A stretch of 24,402 nt of DNA. Source: a virus. Positions within the stretch are counted from its first letter, which is position 1; each line of letters opens with the position of its first letter. The position numbers and the translations under genes are program-made. Below, in pieces: positions 6,701 through 16,500 of the stretch. The stretch spans positions 1 to 24,402 of the IMG/VR virus record IMGVR_UViG_3300030331_005340; one strand, written 5' to 3'. The notes below the pieces were generated by a model. It made no database searches and was not told the DNA's origin. It worked only from the letters and a program-made list of their open reading frames with translations.

Positions 6701-8776
6701 ATGGGTTATGGAACAAGCTCAGAAGAGTCATTAGGATCAAACCCAATCGTAGAAGTTAATTTGGTTGCTACCGAAGAAGATAATTTTTATTTTCTCAATA
6801 ATCCTGATGAACGTTATGTAGGTTTATATCATCGTCATGAAGATGGAACACTGATGATTCGTGGTGGTGTTTTAGGTGTTGTTCACGAATTATTACCTGA
6901 TGAGATAATAGTTAGAAAAATATCTTATGTGGATATACAAGATACACGAGAAAAGGTAAGTGATGTTTTTTACAAAATATGGTTTGAATCAAATACTCTT
7001 TCAGATGATGAACTTTTATCTTTACAAACAACTATTCGTGACGGTAAAAAACAATCCGGCCGAACTGAAGATGAACCGCTTGTGTTCTATAAAAAAGATA
7101 GAAATACATTAGAAAATAGAAAAGACATTGAAGGTGATACGTTTGAACAAATGTGTCAATATATTTTCACTCAAAAAATTATTGATTTAGAAAATTACTT
7201 TCAAATTATCCTACAAGAATTACCATCAGAAAATAATCAAGATGTTGTTCAGTATGTGATGAGATTTAATCATGATGGGGTTAAGTTTAATATCGAAATG
7301 GCAAAAAAAGTTGGCAACAACTTTTCAAATATATTAAATTTAAGTCAATTGACAAAACCAAAATTTGGAAATAAAATAAATGTAGATAGAGCTCGTGAAA
7401 TATTAGACACGAATATATTTGAGTTACTTCCAAATCAAACAACTCGTCAGGATCAAGTAAACGATTTTTTTACAGAATTTGATAATTTAATTGGTCCACC
7501 ACCAGTCTTTCAAGATGTAGATGGTGATGGTGTCGGTGAAGACATACAAAATAAAGAACAAGACGAACAATCTCGTATTAGTTTTGAAAATCAATCAAAT
7601 GCTTTTATAACAAGGTTAGACACACAGGCATCAGGTAGTAGTATTAATCAAGGTAAAACTCTTGAGTCGATGAGAAACAGACTTAACACTTATCTTGGTG
7701 ATGTTGATAATGTTATTGAAACATTAGAGGATGATAGACCTGAGTATCAAAATATTTCAAGTGGTTTTTTAAAAATAAGAAAACCAAATCAAGCAATAAT
7801 AATAAGAGCACCTGGTAATGACTTATTAGAATTTCAAAAAGGTAACTCTTATCTAACTGATGGTTTTACAATAACAATGTGGGTAAGATTCGTTAGTAAA
7901 ACATCAGAGGGGACTCTTTTTAATTTCGGCAATCCTTTACAAGATAATGGAGAAGGATTTAGATTAGAAACAAAAACTAATATTGATGATGCGGGTAATT
8001 ATAAAAGATGGATTAGACTAGCAGTCAGAGAGAGTGATGGGACTTTACGAGACAATCATTGGGGGGTAGAAAATAGAGCAAGACTAATTGATGGAAGTAG
8101 CCCTATTGGTTTTTATGGTGATTCGGTGATACATCAACTTTACCCAAACATAACAACCGATGATTTAAATGAGTGGTATTTTATTTGTGCGACTTACAAT
8201 CCAAACGTTTCAGAGGTTGGGAGTAATCAGAGATTCAACAAACAGTATTGGTTAAATCATGTTAATCAAAATAATGAGATTGTTGCTTTTAGTGGTTTTG
8301 GAGCTAAATGTAAAGTAGAGATAATAAGTCGTTCTGATTTACTTAGAGCTCGTGGGTTTAAGATTGATGATTTGACTATTGCTGCTGATGAAGATACAAG
8401 TCCTGTTACTACACAAAATAATCCACCAACTGTAAATTTTTCATTTGAAATAATCACATCTGAAGAACAAGAGGAAATATTAGAGAATAATCCAATTGTG
8501 CAAGTAAATTTACAGGCACTTCCAGGTGAGTTTGTATTCGAACAGACGGGTGAAGAATATGTGGGTCCATATCACTTACATCAAAACGGTGATGCGATGA
8601 TTAGAGCTGGGACTCTAGGAGTTGTTCATGAATTGTTACCCGAAGAAATTATAGTACCTGTTCAACAACAAACACTAGAGGAAGAAGAACAAATTGTAGA
8701 AAGGCAAATTCAACAACAAGAGGAAGAAGTTGCAACTCAACCTACAATTACAATTAGAAGTGGTGGAGGTTATTGA
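6701..8776 (+). CDS. Large tail-associated protein: duplicated YHxH module, Asp-rich loop, LamG-like lectin domain
   Basis: 691 residues with four visible parts. (a) Residues 14-71 contain an NPIVEVNL block followed by YVGLYHRHEDGTLMIRGG and LGVVHELLPDEIIV. (b) Residues 80-270 are mainly helical. (c) At 272-281, DVDGDGVGED is an Asp-rich, EF-hand/thrombospondin-3-like loop that could bind calcium, although the usual acidic residue at loop position 12 is Gln. (d) Residues about 350-560 look like a LamG / concanavalin-A-like fold (FTITMWVRFV, DLNEWYFICATYNP, FKIDDLTI). A second copy of module (a) returns at 597-652 (YVGPYHLHQNGDAMIRAG), then a Gln/Glu-rich segment and an SGGGY end. A role in sugar binding or host contact at the tail tip is likely but inferred. 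Confidence 0.72.
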   Translation: MGYGTSSEESLGSNPIVEVNLVATEEDNFYFLNNPDERYVGLYHRHEDGTLMIRGGVLGVVHELLPDEIIVRKISYVDIQDTREKVSDVFYKIWFESNTLSDDELLSLQTTIRDGKKQSGRTEDEPLVFYKKDRNTLENRKDIEGDTFEQMCQYIFTQKIIDLENYFQIILQELPSENNQDVVQYVMRFNHDGVKFNIEMAKKVGNNFSNILNLSQLTKPKFGNKINVDRAREILDTNIFELLPNQTTRQDQVNDFFTEFDNLIGPPPVFQDVDGDGVGEDIQNKEQDEQSRISFENQSNAFITRLDTQASGSSINQGKTLESMRNRLNTYLGDVDNVIETLEDDRPEYQNISSGFLKIRKPNQAIIIRAPGNDLLEFQKGNSYLTDGFTITMWVRFVSKTSEGTLFNFGNPLQDNGEGFRLETKTNIDDAGNYKRWIRLAVRESDGTLRDNHWGVENRARLIDGSSPIGFYGDSVIHQLYPNITTDDLNEWYFICATYNPNVSEVGSNQRFNKQYWLNHVNQNNEIVAFSGFGAKCKVEIISRSDLLRARGFKIDDLTIAADEDTSPVTTQNNPPTVNFSFEIITSEEQEEILENNPIVQVNLQALPGEFVFEQTGEEYVGPYHLHQNGDAMIRAGTLGVVHELLPEEIIVPVQQQTLEEEEQIVERQIQQQEEEVATQPTITIRSGGGY
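6740..6913 (+). repeat. YHxH module, N-terminal copy
   Basis: This encodes the first copy of a module of about 57 residues in the 691-residue protein. Conserved between both copies: NPIV-x-VNL, YVG-x-YH-x-H, MIR-x-G-x-LGVVHELLP and EIIV. The partner is at 8489-8656. The protein similarity is strong while the DNA has drifted, so the duplication is old or is held by selection on the protein. Confidence 0.88.
8489..8656 (+). repeat. YHxH module, C-terminal copy
   Basis: Second copy of the module at 6740-6913. The histidines (YH-x-H and VVHELL) are kept in both copies, which suggests a metal-binding or fold-critical role. A PPTVNFSFEII stretch, like the opening strand of a PKD domain, lies just before it. 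Confidence 0.88.
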
Positions 8777-9792
8777 TGGCAAAATTTACCACAATAGAAA
8801 ATTTAATAAACCAAGCATATCAATCTATTGCTGGTGAACCACCAACCAACAATCGAGTTGAATTAGGAACAAAGACTCTTGATGATAGAGATTTTTGGGA
8901 AAATATAAATTTTAATAAAGATACATTTCAACCCTACTTAACTGGTAAATTAGAGACATTAGAAACTGAAGTTAGGGATGGGATAGTTTATCGTAGAAAC
9001 ATTGGACTGTTTTCAACCTATCAATACTCTGTTGATGCATTACCATTTGTTACAGATCCAAATAACGATGATGAAATAATAAGGTTGGATGAATACTATG
9101 ATAAAAAAAATAATTCAACAGAATATTATTTAGCAACAGAAGGTAAGATAAATTATTATCTGTATGCTAGAGAAAGTGGAAGACCTACACCAGATGGTCA
9201 TATAGATAATTACATGGGAAGAAATGCTATAACCAGATTTGATAGTTTTGCGAATAGAGAAGGAGAAACAGGTTTTTATTTATTTAAATTAAATTGGGGT
9301 GATGGGACTTCGATTGAATTTACTGATAGACCAAAATTACTCGAAGAATCTGTATTGTTGGAACACTTTTATGAGAAACCAGGTTTCTATACTATTTCTG
9401 GTGTAGTATATGCTTTATTCAAACCTAACGATGGAACAGATAGAGAAGACATAGGTGGATATGAAAGGTTTGAAACAAAAATATTATTGAACCCATCGAA
9501 GGACTATGAATTTAATTTATATGACTATGATAATTTTGCTACTATAGGTGGTATTAGTTTAGATTCGACTTTAATTAAATCTTCTTTGAATACCATAGGC
9601 ATTAATCCCATAAACCCACTTGATGACCAAAGAGCATCATCTGAAAACATAGAGGAATTAAATCTACTAGATAAGTTACAATTGTTTAATTTTTTAAATA
9701 AAGTGTCGGATTCTTTTTTAAATAAATTCGAAGATTTATTAGAACCTTATTCTCCGATAATTGCTAACTTTGAATTTGAAATAATAGAATAG
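8776..9792 (+). CDS. Tail protein with internal PKD-like domain
   Basis: 338 residues if started at the ATG at 8776, which overlaps the previous stop as TGATG; a TTG three bases earlier is a poorer choice. Residues about 160-225 form a PKD-like Ig fold: FKLNWGDGTSIEF, with W174 and the Gly-Asp-Gly turn, then EHFYEKPGFYTISGVVYALF. PKD domains mediate protein-protein or protein-carbohydrate contacts in surface and virion proteins. The N-terminal 60 residues (TTIENLINQAYQSIAGEPPT) may be the attachment part. The last residues, SPIIANFEFEIIE, look like the first strand of another PKD domain whose remainder begins the next gene (9803), as if one domain were divided between two proteins. No enzyme motif is visible. 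Confidence 0.7.
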   Translation: MAKFTTIENLINQAYQSIAGEPPTNNRVELGTKTLDDRDFWENINFNKDTFQPYLTGKLETLETEVRDGIVYRRNIGLFSTYQYSVDALPFVTDPNNDDEIIRLDEYYDKKNNSTEYYLATEGKINYYLYARESGRPTPDGHIDNYMGRNAITRFDSFANREGETGFYLFKLNWGDGTSIEFTDRPKLLEESVLLEHFYEKPGFYTISGVVYALFKPNDGTDREDIGGYERFETKILLNPSKDYEFNLYDYDNFATIGGISLDSTLIKSSLNTIGINPINPLDDQRASSENIEELNLLDKLQLFNFLNKVSDSFLNKFEDLLEPYSPIIANFEFEIIE

Positions 9793-9802
9793 AGGAATTA
9801 AA

Positions 9803-10780
9803 ATGAGTAAGACAATTCAATTTACAGATACTTCAACCAATGCTAATACTTATTTTTGGGACTTTGGAGATGGTAACACCTCAACTGAAAGAAATCCAAT
9901 ACACACTTATCAAGAAGATGGAGAGTATGTTGTCGTTCACACAGTATTTAATGATTCTGGTCAAGCCTCTACAGAACAAACTATTAGTCTAGGTATTACA
10001 CAAGCCGATGAACAAACACAAATAGACGATACCGAACCAAATCCAATCAACCCACCTTCTGGATATAATCCATTACAAGGTGAGTTTTTAGCCGGAACCA
10101 TAAGTCCTCAAGGTCAATGGATATGGAATGGTCAAGCTTGGAATGTATTGGAACCCGAACCGAGTGCTCCACCTATAGGATACAATCCATTACAAGGACA
10201 GTTTCAAGTTGGTGCTTTAAGTTCAAATGAACAATGGGTATGGGATGGTTATCAATGGAATTTGAATGTTGGTGATGAGGGACAAGAACCTGTACAAGAA
10301 TCTCCACAAGAGGATACTGAGGAAAGTGATGAAAGTGATGTTGATGTTGACATACCAGAAGAAGAAGACCTCAGAACTGGACTTGGTGGAGACACCGATG
10401 AACAAACTCAAGAGGGTGATACCATCTTAGACTACAATATCACATTAAATGAAGAGAGCGAAGTCCCACCAGTAGGACATGAACATGCTGGAGTTATCTT
10501 TGATTATATTAATTTTAATGTCAATCAATCGGGTCCCTTTATGGAGGGTGATGAAGTTGAATTAAGACTAGATTTCACTACTGGTGGCATGCATTTAGTG
10601 ACTGAAGTTGAACTTAGACCGTTCATAACAACACCTGCAGATTTGCAAATAGAATTAATAGAGGAAACTTTTATTCCACACACACAGACTCAAAGTGGGA
10701 TAGAATTTAGGCAAAATCTATATAGATTTATAATGCCTGGTCAAGATGTTTCAATAAACGCAATAGCTTATCTTCCATAG
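9803..10780 (+). CDS. PKD-domain tail protein with W-rich repeats and an InlB-repeat-like C-terminus
   Basis: 325 residues, behind a GAGG site. Residues 1-64 are a textbook PKD core: TIQFTDTSTNANTYFWDFGD, with W19-D-F-G-D-G24, then NPIHTYQEDGEYVVVHTVF. The usual first PKD strand is absent and a plausible one ends the preceding gene. Next come two 33-residue repeats (GYNPLQG, then QWIWNGQAWN / QWVWDGYQWN). A long Glu/Asp/Gln-rich linker follows (about residues 158-215). The C-terminal 110 residues are beta-rich and finish with YRFIMPGQDVSINAIAY, close to the closing strand of InlB-B-repeat/Flg_new-type domains. The overall design is that of an adhesin-like decoration protein. Probably displayed on the baseplate or fibres; this is inferred from modules and neighbours. 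Confidence 0.75.
   Translation: MSKTIQFTDTSTNANTYFWDFGDGNTSTERNPIHTYQEDGEYVVVHTVFNDSGQASTEQTISLGITQADEQTQIDDTEPNPINPPSGYNPLQGEFLAGTISPQGQWIWNGQAWNVLEPEPSAPPIGYNPLQGQFQVGALSSNEQWVWDGYQWNLNVGDEGQEPVQESPQEDTEESDESDVDVDIPEEEDLRTGLGGDTDEQTQEGDTILDYNITLNEESEVPPVGHEHAGVIFDYINFNVNQSGPFMEGDEVELRLDFTTGGMHLVTEVELRPFITTPADLQIELIEETFIPHTQTQSGIEFRQNLYRFIMPGQDVSINAIAYLP
10052..10150 (+). repeat. W-rich 33-residue repeat, unit 1
   Basis: Encodes a unit with PP-x-GYNPLQG near the start and QW-x-W-x-G-x-x-WN near the end. The partner is at 10169-10267. The regularly spaced Trp residues and the Gly turn suggest a small beta-hairpin repeat of the cell-surface binding type. Confidence 0.85.
10169..10267 (+). repeat. 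W-rich 33-residue repeat, unit 2
   Basis: Second copy of the unit at 10052-10150, separated by six codons. The stretch around GGATACAATCCATTACAAGG is nearly identical in DNA to unit 1, while the middle has diverged. Confidence 0.85.
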
Positions 10781-10791
10781 GAATAATATTC

Positions 10792-11418
10792 ATGTCCACG
10801 ACATTCATTAATAAAAAAACAACAAACACACTCAAAGATACTGGTCTTAACAATTTTGATTTGGCAACGACTAGAATTTACAAAGGTGTCAAACCAATGT
10901 GGAGACATCTTGGCTTTCAAAGTGATGATAATGATAAACCAAATGAAGTTATTTATTGGAATAATATCATACCAAGTGAATTTGATTTTTTAAATAAAAG
11001 TGGAATTCAAATTCAAGATGGTGATGAGCCTATGAAAGGTTCAAAAATACCAAGAACACCATACAAAGAAATAGTCATCGATGAAGATGATGAGCAGGTG
11101 TGGGACGATAATTATCTTTATCCCATATTACCAAAGATAAATAAGTTTGGGAGGTTTGTTGAAGATGTAAATGTTGAAGGTTCATATGGTAGAGATAGTG
11201 CGCCAATAACAAATGAAAACGATGTTGATGGTAATTTAATATTAGATGTTGATTTTGGAGTAACCACAACAGACAATTTGATTGATAAAACAGACTTTAG
11301 TGAACTTGATTACAATCAAGATTTTGAACTTTCACTTGATGATAATTTAAGATTAAAAACAGATACTTTTATTATACCAGATAGTATAGAAAAAGATAAT
11401 TCAGAACAGGCATTTTAA
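10792..11418 (+). CDS. Structural-region protein sharing a C-terminal tail with its neighbour
   Basis: 208 residues, acidic, no known family. It starts behind AGGA (10779-10782). The N-terminal region has NNFDLATTRIYKGVKPMWRH, which resembles LDLSQTRVYTESKDIYDF at about residue 606 of the next protein (D-L-x-x-T-R-hydrophobic-Y). Both proteins also end in the same type of tail, here DNSEQAF and in the next DNDKQAF, immediately before a TAATGGAA junction. The rest is Asp/Asn-rich and low in hydrophobic residues (for example VIDEDDEQVWDDNY), suggesting an extended partner-binding protein. It may be a free-standing relative of the C-terminal part of the following protein; similarity between the two ends is weak. 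Confidence 0.68.
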   Translation: MSTTFINKKTTNTLKDTGLNNFDLATTRIYKGVKPMWRHLGFQSDDNDKPNEVIYWNNIIPSEFDFLNKSGIQIQDGDEPMKGSKIPRTPYKEIVIDEDDEQVWDDNYLYPILPKINKFGRFVEDVNVEGSYGRDSAPITNENDVDGNLILDVDFGVTTTDNLIDKTDFSELDYNQDFELSLDDNLRLKTDTFIIPDSIEKDNSEQAF

Positions 11419-13568
11419 TGGAATACGGAAAAAAAATTAATTATCCATCGTGGAAAAAACCTGGCACATATCCCACTATAACTAGAAAAGAGCTTGGTTT
11501 AAATAATGGTGACTTAGAAAAGTTTTCATTGGGTAATTGGAATTCAATCATCTCTTCAAAAAGAATATTTTCGACTGGTGATTTTACTACTTATCCTAAT
11601 GAAAAAGGTAGGCCTGTTTCTATTCGTCTTTCAAGTGGAAGATTAATAGCAAATGGTTTCAACATCGCTAGATATAATAAGGATGAAAATGGAAATATTA
11701 TTCGTGATAGCATTGTTTTACTTGACGATGATGATGTGAATAATCTAAATGATATAGATAATATACCTCCGTTTGATCCCGATGATTTAAATACTGAAGG
11801 TAATCCAGTGTTGGGGGGTATTAATCTCACTGGTGTGCTCACGTTGCCGGCAGCATTGCAAAGGAGACACTTTGAAGTTTGGGGACATTATTATACTGGT
11901 GCAAATTTACAGGATGGTGTTTGGGAAGATGATAGACAACTAAGAGAAGAAAGAAGATTACGATTTGAAACGACTACAGCATTTATCAAACCAAGAGAGC
12001 CTGAAGAAATTGAACAAAACGAAACTGGTGGGGTAGAAAATCCTGAGGATATTGCACCACTTGTATTTGAATTTGAAACGGGTGACGATGTAGGTGTGAC
12101 TTTTGAAAGAGAACTTACATTTGTAGAGTTTAATAATCCGGCTATTTCAAATAATCGGACACACGAACTATTTTGGCCAAAAGCATTGTTTGTTAAAAGT
12201 CCAACCGAAACATTTGACAGACAAACAAACATATTAGACCGAGAACTCAAACCTATTGTGAGTGTTCCACAAATAAGCGACTCTGGTTTTTGGGAAGCTA
12301 ATATCGTAGACTATATACAAAGAACAGGTGAGACGCAATATACAGAATTTTTAAGCAATCTTGGAGCACCACTTTTTGCTTATAATTTTTTTCTTGATGA
12401 TGAACAATTTATTAATAATTTAATTCCGCCAAGTGAATTGTTTTTAGTAACCACAGAAACTACGAGTGGTAATGAACCATTATATTATGATAGAGATGAA
12501 AATTTACAAAACTATAATGATACTTCCTATCCTTTGAAGGTTACACTTAACATAAAGCTGTTTGACCATCCTAATTTTATAAATGAAATTGTAGAATCAG
12601 AAGTTCAGATAGACCAACTTTTTTACTTATCACAACAAACCGATATAGATGATATACTTAATCAATTTTCATTAATTGACGATATTAATAAATCATACTT
12701 TACCTATCAGATAATACAATGGGGTGATGAAAAAACTTTATTGACTGATGAACAAATTAAAAATACATATTTTTTCAGCATGTATGACTTAGAGGAGTAT
12801 CCAGGCGGTGACAATTATTTTTTGAAAAAGTGGTTTGGATCGCAAGCAAAAGAAACAAAACCAATACAACAAATATCAAATCATGTTTACAATACACCTG
12901 GAGTAAAATCTATAAAAATAATTGTTTATAGATATGATAAGAGTAGAACGTTTTTAGTGCAAACTTATTTAGTGACAAAAAATATAGTCATCAACGATGG
13001 TGCTTTATTAAGTCAAGACTTCGCAATATTTGGTGGAACTGATTTTAATTTTTTACCCATTGGAGACAATCAAGCAATTATAGGGGGATTTGACACAGAC
13101 TCAAATTATAACAATTCTGTTTCTAAAATTGTTAAAGATGACAATTTTGTTCAAGAGGATTATTTAGAAAAAGTATCATCGAAAGACTATGTGAAAAAGT
13201 TTAATAATGAATTGTTAGGAGAGACACCAGGTCAATTAGACTTAAGTCAAACAAGAGTTTATACAGAGTCAAAGGACATATATGATTTTATAGGTGGTGA
13301 TAAATTAGAGTGGATAAATAATGGTTCAGGTAGTTTACCTCTCAATAGTTTAGCAACCGATATATTTATAAGAGATAAGAAATGTGTGATTGATTTAAAT
13401 CCAGCAAACTCCGAGTTTTTAACAATACAAAATCAAATGGGAACAAAAGAACAAGGAATTTTAATAGGAGACTATAGAGTCAACCAACCAAAAGATGGTG
13501 AGGTTCAAAAACAAGGAGTGATGCAAACTCCACTTTTAGAAACAGATAATGACAAACAAGCATTTTAA
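11418..13568 (+). CDS. Large tail protein with PKD-like domain
   Basis: 716 residues, TAATG-coupled on both sides. The N-terminus (YPSWKKPGTYPTITRKELGL) and the NEKGRPVSIRLSSGRLIANG block are not from a family I know. Residues about 420-520 contain a PKD-like fold: YQIIQWGDEKTLL with W435, then SNHVYNTPGVKSIKIIVYRY. From about residue 606 it has LDLSQTRVYTESKDIYDFIG, echoed in the preceding protein, and the end DNDKQAF matches that protein's tail. It is the third protein in a row with a PKD or PKD-like unit. Likely a component linking the baseplate wedge to fibres or decorations; this is inferred from the neighbours. There is no catalytic motif. Confidence 0.7.
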   Translation: MEYGKKINYPSWKKPGTYPTITRKELGLNNGDLEKFSLGNWNSIISSKRIFSTGDFTTYPNEKGRPVSIRLSSGRLIANGFNIARYNKDENGNIIRDSIVLLDDDDVNNLNDIDNIPPFDPDDLNTEGNPVLGGINLTGVLTLPAALQRRHFEVWGHYYTGANLQDGVWEDDRQLREERRLRFETTTAFIKPREPEEIEQNETGGVENPEDIAPLVFEFETGDDVGVTFERELTFVEFNNPAISNNRTHELFWPKALFVKSPTETFDRQTNILDRELKPIVSVPQISDSGFWEANIVDYIQRTGETQYTEFLSNLGAPLFAYNFFLDDEQFINNLIPPSELFLVTTETTSGNEPLYYDRDENLQNYNDTSYPLKVTLNIKLFDHPNFINEIVESEVQIDQLFYLSQQTDIDDILNQFSLIDDINKSYFTYQIIQWGDEKTLLTDEQIKNTYFFSMYDLEEYPGGDNYFLKKWFGSQAKETKPIQQISNHVYNTPGVKSIKIIVYRYDKSRTFLVQTYLVTKNIVINDGALLSQDFAIFGGTDFNFLPIGDNQAIIGGFDTDSNYNNSVSKIVKDDNFVQEDYLEKVSSKDYVKKFNNELLGETPGQLDLSQTRVYTESKDIYDFIGGDKLEWINNGSGSLPLNSLATDIFIRDKKCVIDLNPANSEFLTIQNQMGTKEQGILIGDYRVNQPKDGEVQKQGVMQTPLLETDNDKQAF

Positions 13569-16500
13569 TGGAAATACTACAACCATATAATAATAATACT
13601 TTACAATTAATATCAGATGATACTTCTTATGAATTCACACCTGATATGTTAGAGAATGGTGTAATAAAATTATCGGTGTTCTCGGATGTTGGTGGATTTT
13701 TAGACTTATCTATATTAGAAGAGGGTATTGATTTTTATGTAAGAGACAATGACCTTTTTCTTAAACCTAATGAGTTTCTAGACAAAAACGGTTTTAGTGA
13801 AGGTAATTATAATTTACAATTTGATTTTTTAAATAGATTAGATACAAGTGATTTTAACATATCTGAAATATCTCCAAGTAGACAAGAAATAAGAATAAGT
13901 ATAGTTGGTTCTGAGATAAGTGATAATACTCAAAATAATATTGTTTTATTTATGCAAGGTAATGAAGATACATATCAGTTTAATTCTTATTTAGAATTAT
14001 CACAAGGAAGATTGATTCCTATTAATGGGTATGCTTTTGATAATGTAACTAATAATAAAAGAACTTTGGTATTGAAATTAAATGAACCACTACCAGGTGA
14101 TATACCAGTTTTATCAACTGATTTTAATATATCAAATAAATTTTTATCATCACAAACCGAAACAATATTTTTTATTGACCGAGAAGGTCTTGCTGTAAGT
14201 GGATTAGGGTTATCGATTGACGAAGGCTATATTAGCGAGCCTTTTTCAACAACAGATTCGTATGACAACTACAACTCTATCACAAGTTCTGTTGGACTAA
14301 ATTTAATAGAAGAAATTGTTCGTCAACAAAAAGACCTTAATTTAAACATTGATTATGAAAAATTTGATGGTCATGTTTTCTTTGGTTCGGCAAAATCCAA
14401 ATTAGAAAATTTTAAAAATAAAACAGTAAAGTTAGAAGGATTATTTAGTCAAATAAGTTCATCTCTTGCTTTTTCAAGTAGTTTAAAAGTTATAGAAAGA
14501 AGAAAACATTTATTTAAAGAAGTAAGAAAGGTAGAGGATGAATTCACTCACTATGAACATTTTGCATATCACGATGGTCAAAGTTATTCGACATCATCGG
14601 CACCAGGTATTGGCTCTAATTTAGCCGGAAATAATTTTAGACAATCTGGATATACACATACATCTCAAGCAACTTTACAAGACCACGAAGGTTTTAATAA
14701 AATTCATCAAAAAACAAAAGATGGATTTATACATCTAACCACAGATTTATATAATGTAGAACAACCACCTTTTTACAACTCAGATGATAATTTTTACTTA
14801 TCGTTTATTTTGAGAGGTGGTGGGGATGATTCAGAATTCAGTTTAAACGCTAGTAGTGGTTCGGTAGCTAATGTTAATTATAATACTAATAAGACTTTTT
14901 CTACTTTAGGTAATTACATATATAGTAACGATAGACAAATACCATTTAGTGCGTGGACTGGTTCAGCTTTATTAAATCCAGAAACAACTGGTTCTCATTA
15001 TAAAAGATATATTTTTGAAGCTAAACAAAATTATTTTACAGTAAATCAAGATAATTATTCAGGAGTAATAGATAGTGAGTTTAAGTATGGACAAGGTAAT
15101 GATAATTGGGATATAATATCAGGCTCGGATGTAATAGCACCTTTCACAGATACAATTCTAGATATGACAGGTAAATTTACACCTTACTTTTTTCCAAATC
15201 AACTTAATAATGAGTCTATATTTAACGATGTAGAAAAAGCAAATGCTATCATATTACCACAAGGGGATTTATTTCCTGTATTTACCCAAGAGAGTGGAGA
15301 TAAAGAAGTATTTTTTACAGATGTAGTCGTAACTAAAAACAATCCTACAAACATACATCCGTTCTCAAAAATTTATAGACCACCAAGTGGAAGTTATGCT
15401 GGTTCATCTGAATGGAATGATTGGTACGATACAATGGAAACCATTGCTGAAGATTATGATACTGATAACATTCATTCTCTAGTAAATAATTTACCAGTAT
15501 CATTAAGAACTAGCGATGAACACAAAGTTCTTCGTGATTTTGTAAATATGCTAGGAGAACAATTTGACTTGTTGAGAAGTTATATTGACAACTATCATAA
15601 CATTTATAAACTTGGATATAAAAATCCAAATGCCATGCCAGACAATCTTTTACCAATTATTGGAAGTTCACTTGGATTTGATTTATACAATCCAATTACA
15701 GGTAGTGTAAGCAACTATTTAGAGTCAACTGATGGAGACGAAGTTGGTGATAAAAAAGCTATTGCTTCTTTATGGACAAAGATATTAAATAATATTATTT
15801 ACATCTACAAAACTAAAGGAACTCATGAAAGTTTAAACACTTTGCTAAACCTTTATGGGTATGATACAAATTCTTTTAATTTGACTGAATACGGTGGTTC
15901 TGATGATGAACACAACCCAAGTGTTGTTACTAATTCAACCACTAATGACTTGGATAATGGATTACGAAATGTTACAGGTAATGTTTCTTTTAGAGAAAAA
16001 ACAGAACAATTAAAATCACTAAGTTTATCTTCTGGTTCAAATAATTTAGCATTAGATTGGTGGTCAAACGATGCACAGCCAAATGGTATTGAGTTCATAT
16101 TTAGAACTAATAATACAAATACTTCACAAACTCTTGTAAGAGCTAGTGGTTCAGCTGATTTATGGGATTTAAGAATAGTTCCATCAGGTTCATCAACCAC
16201 CACTGGTAGTTTAGAATTTAGATTAAACAATAGTGCGAATGGTGGAAGTGCTATAGCAACTAATGCCATATCAATGTCAAGTGGTTTTATAAATGATATA
16301 AATAATTTTAAATATTTTAATGTTATGTTACAAAAAAATATCGTGACTTCAGAATATGAATTAACACAATCATATCATATGTTTGTTGGTAGAAAAGATA
16401 ATGATAGAATTAAAGACATACAATTTGTTAGTATGTCTTCGTTTGATACTAATGCTAATAGAAATTTTATAACATCATCAGCTGCTCAAAACGCTGCTGG

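Noticed and set aside
8773-8775. TTG as start of the PKD-like gene
   Set aside because: The ATG at 8776 overlaps the previous stop as TGATG, the junction type used through this block, and is the more probable start.
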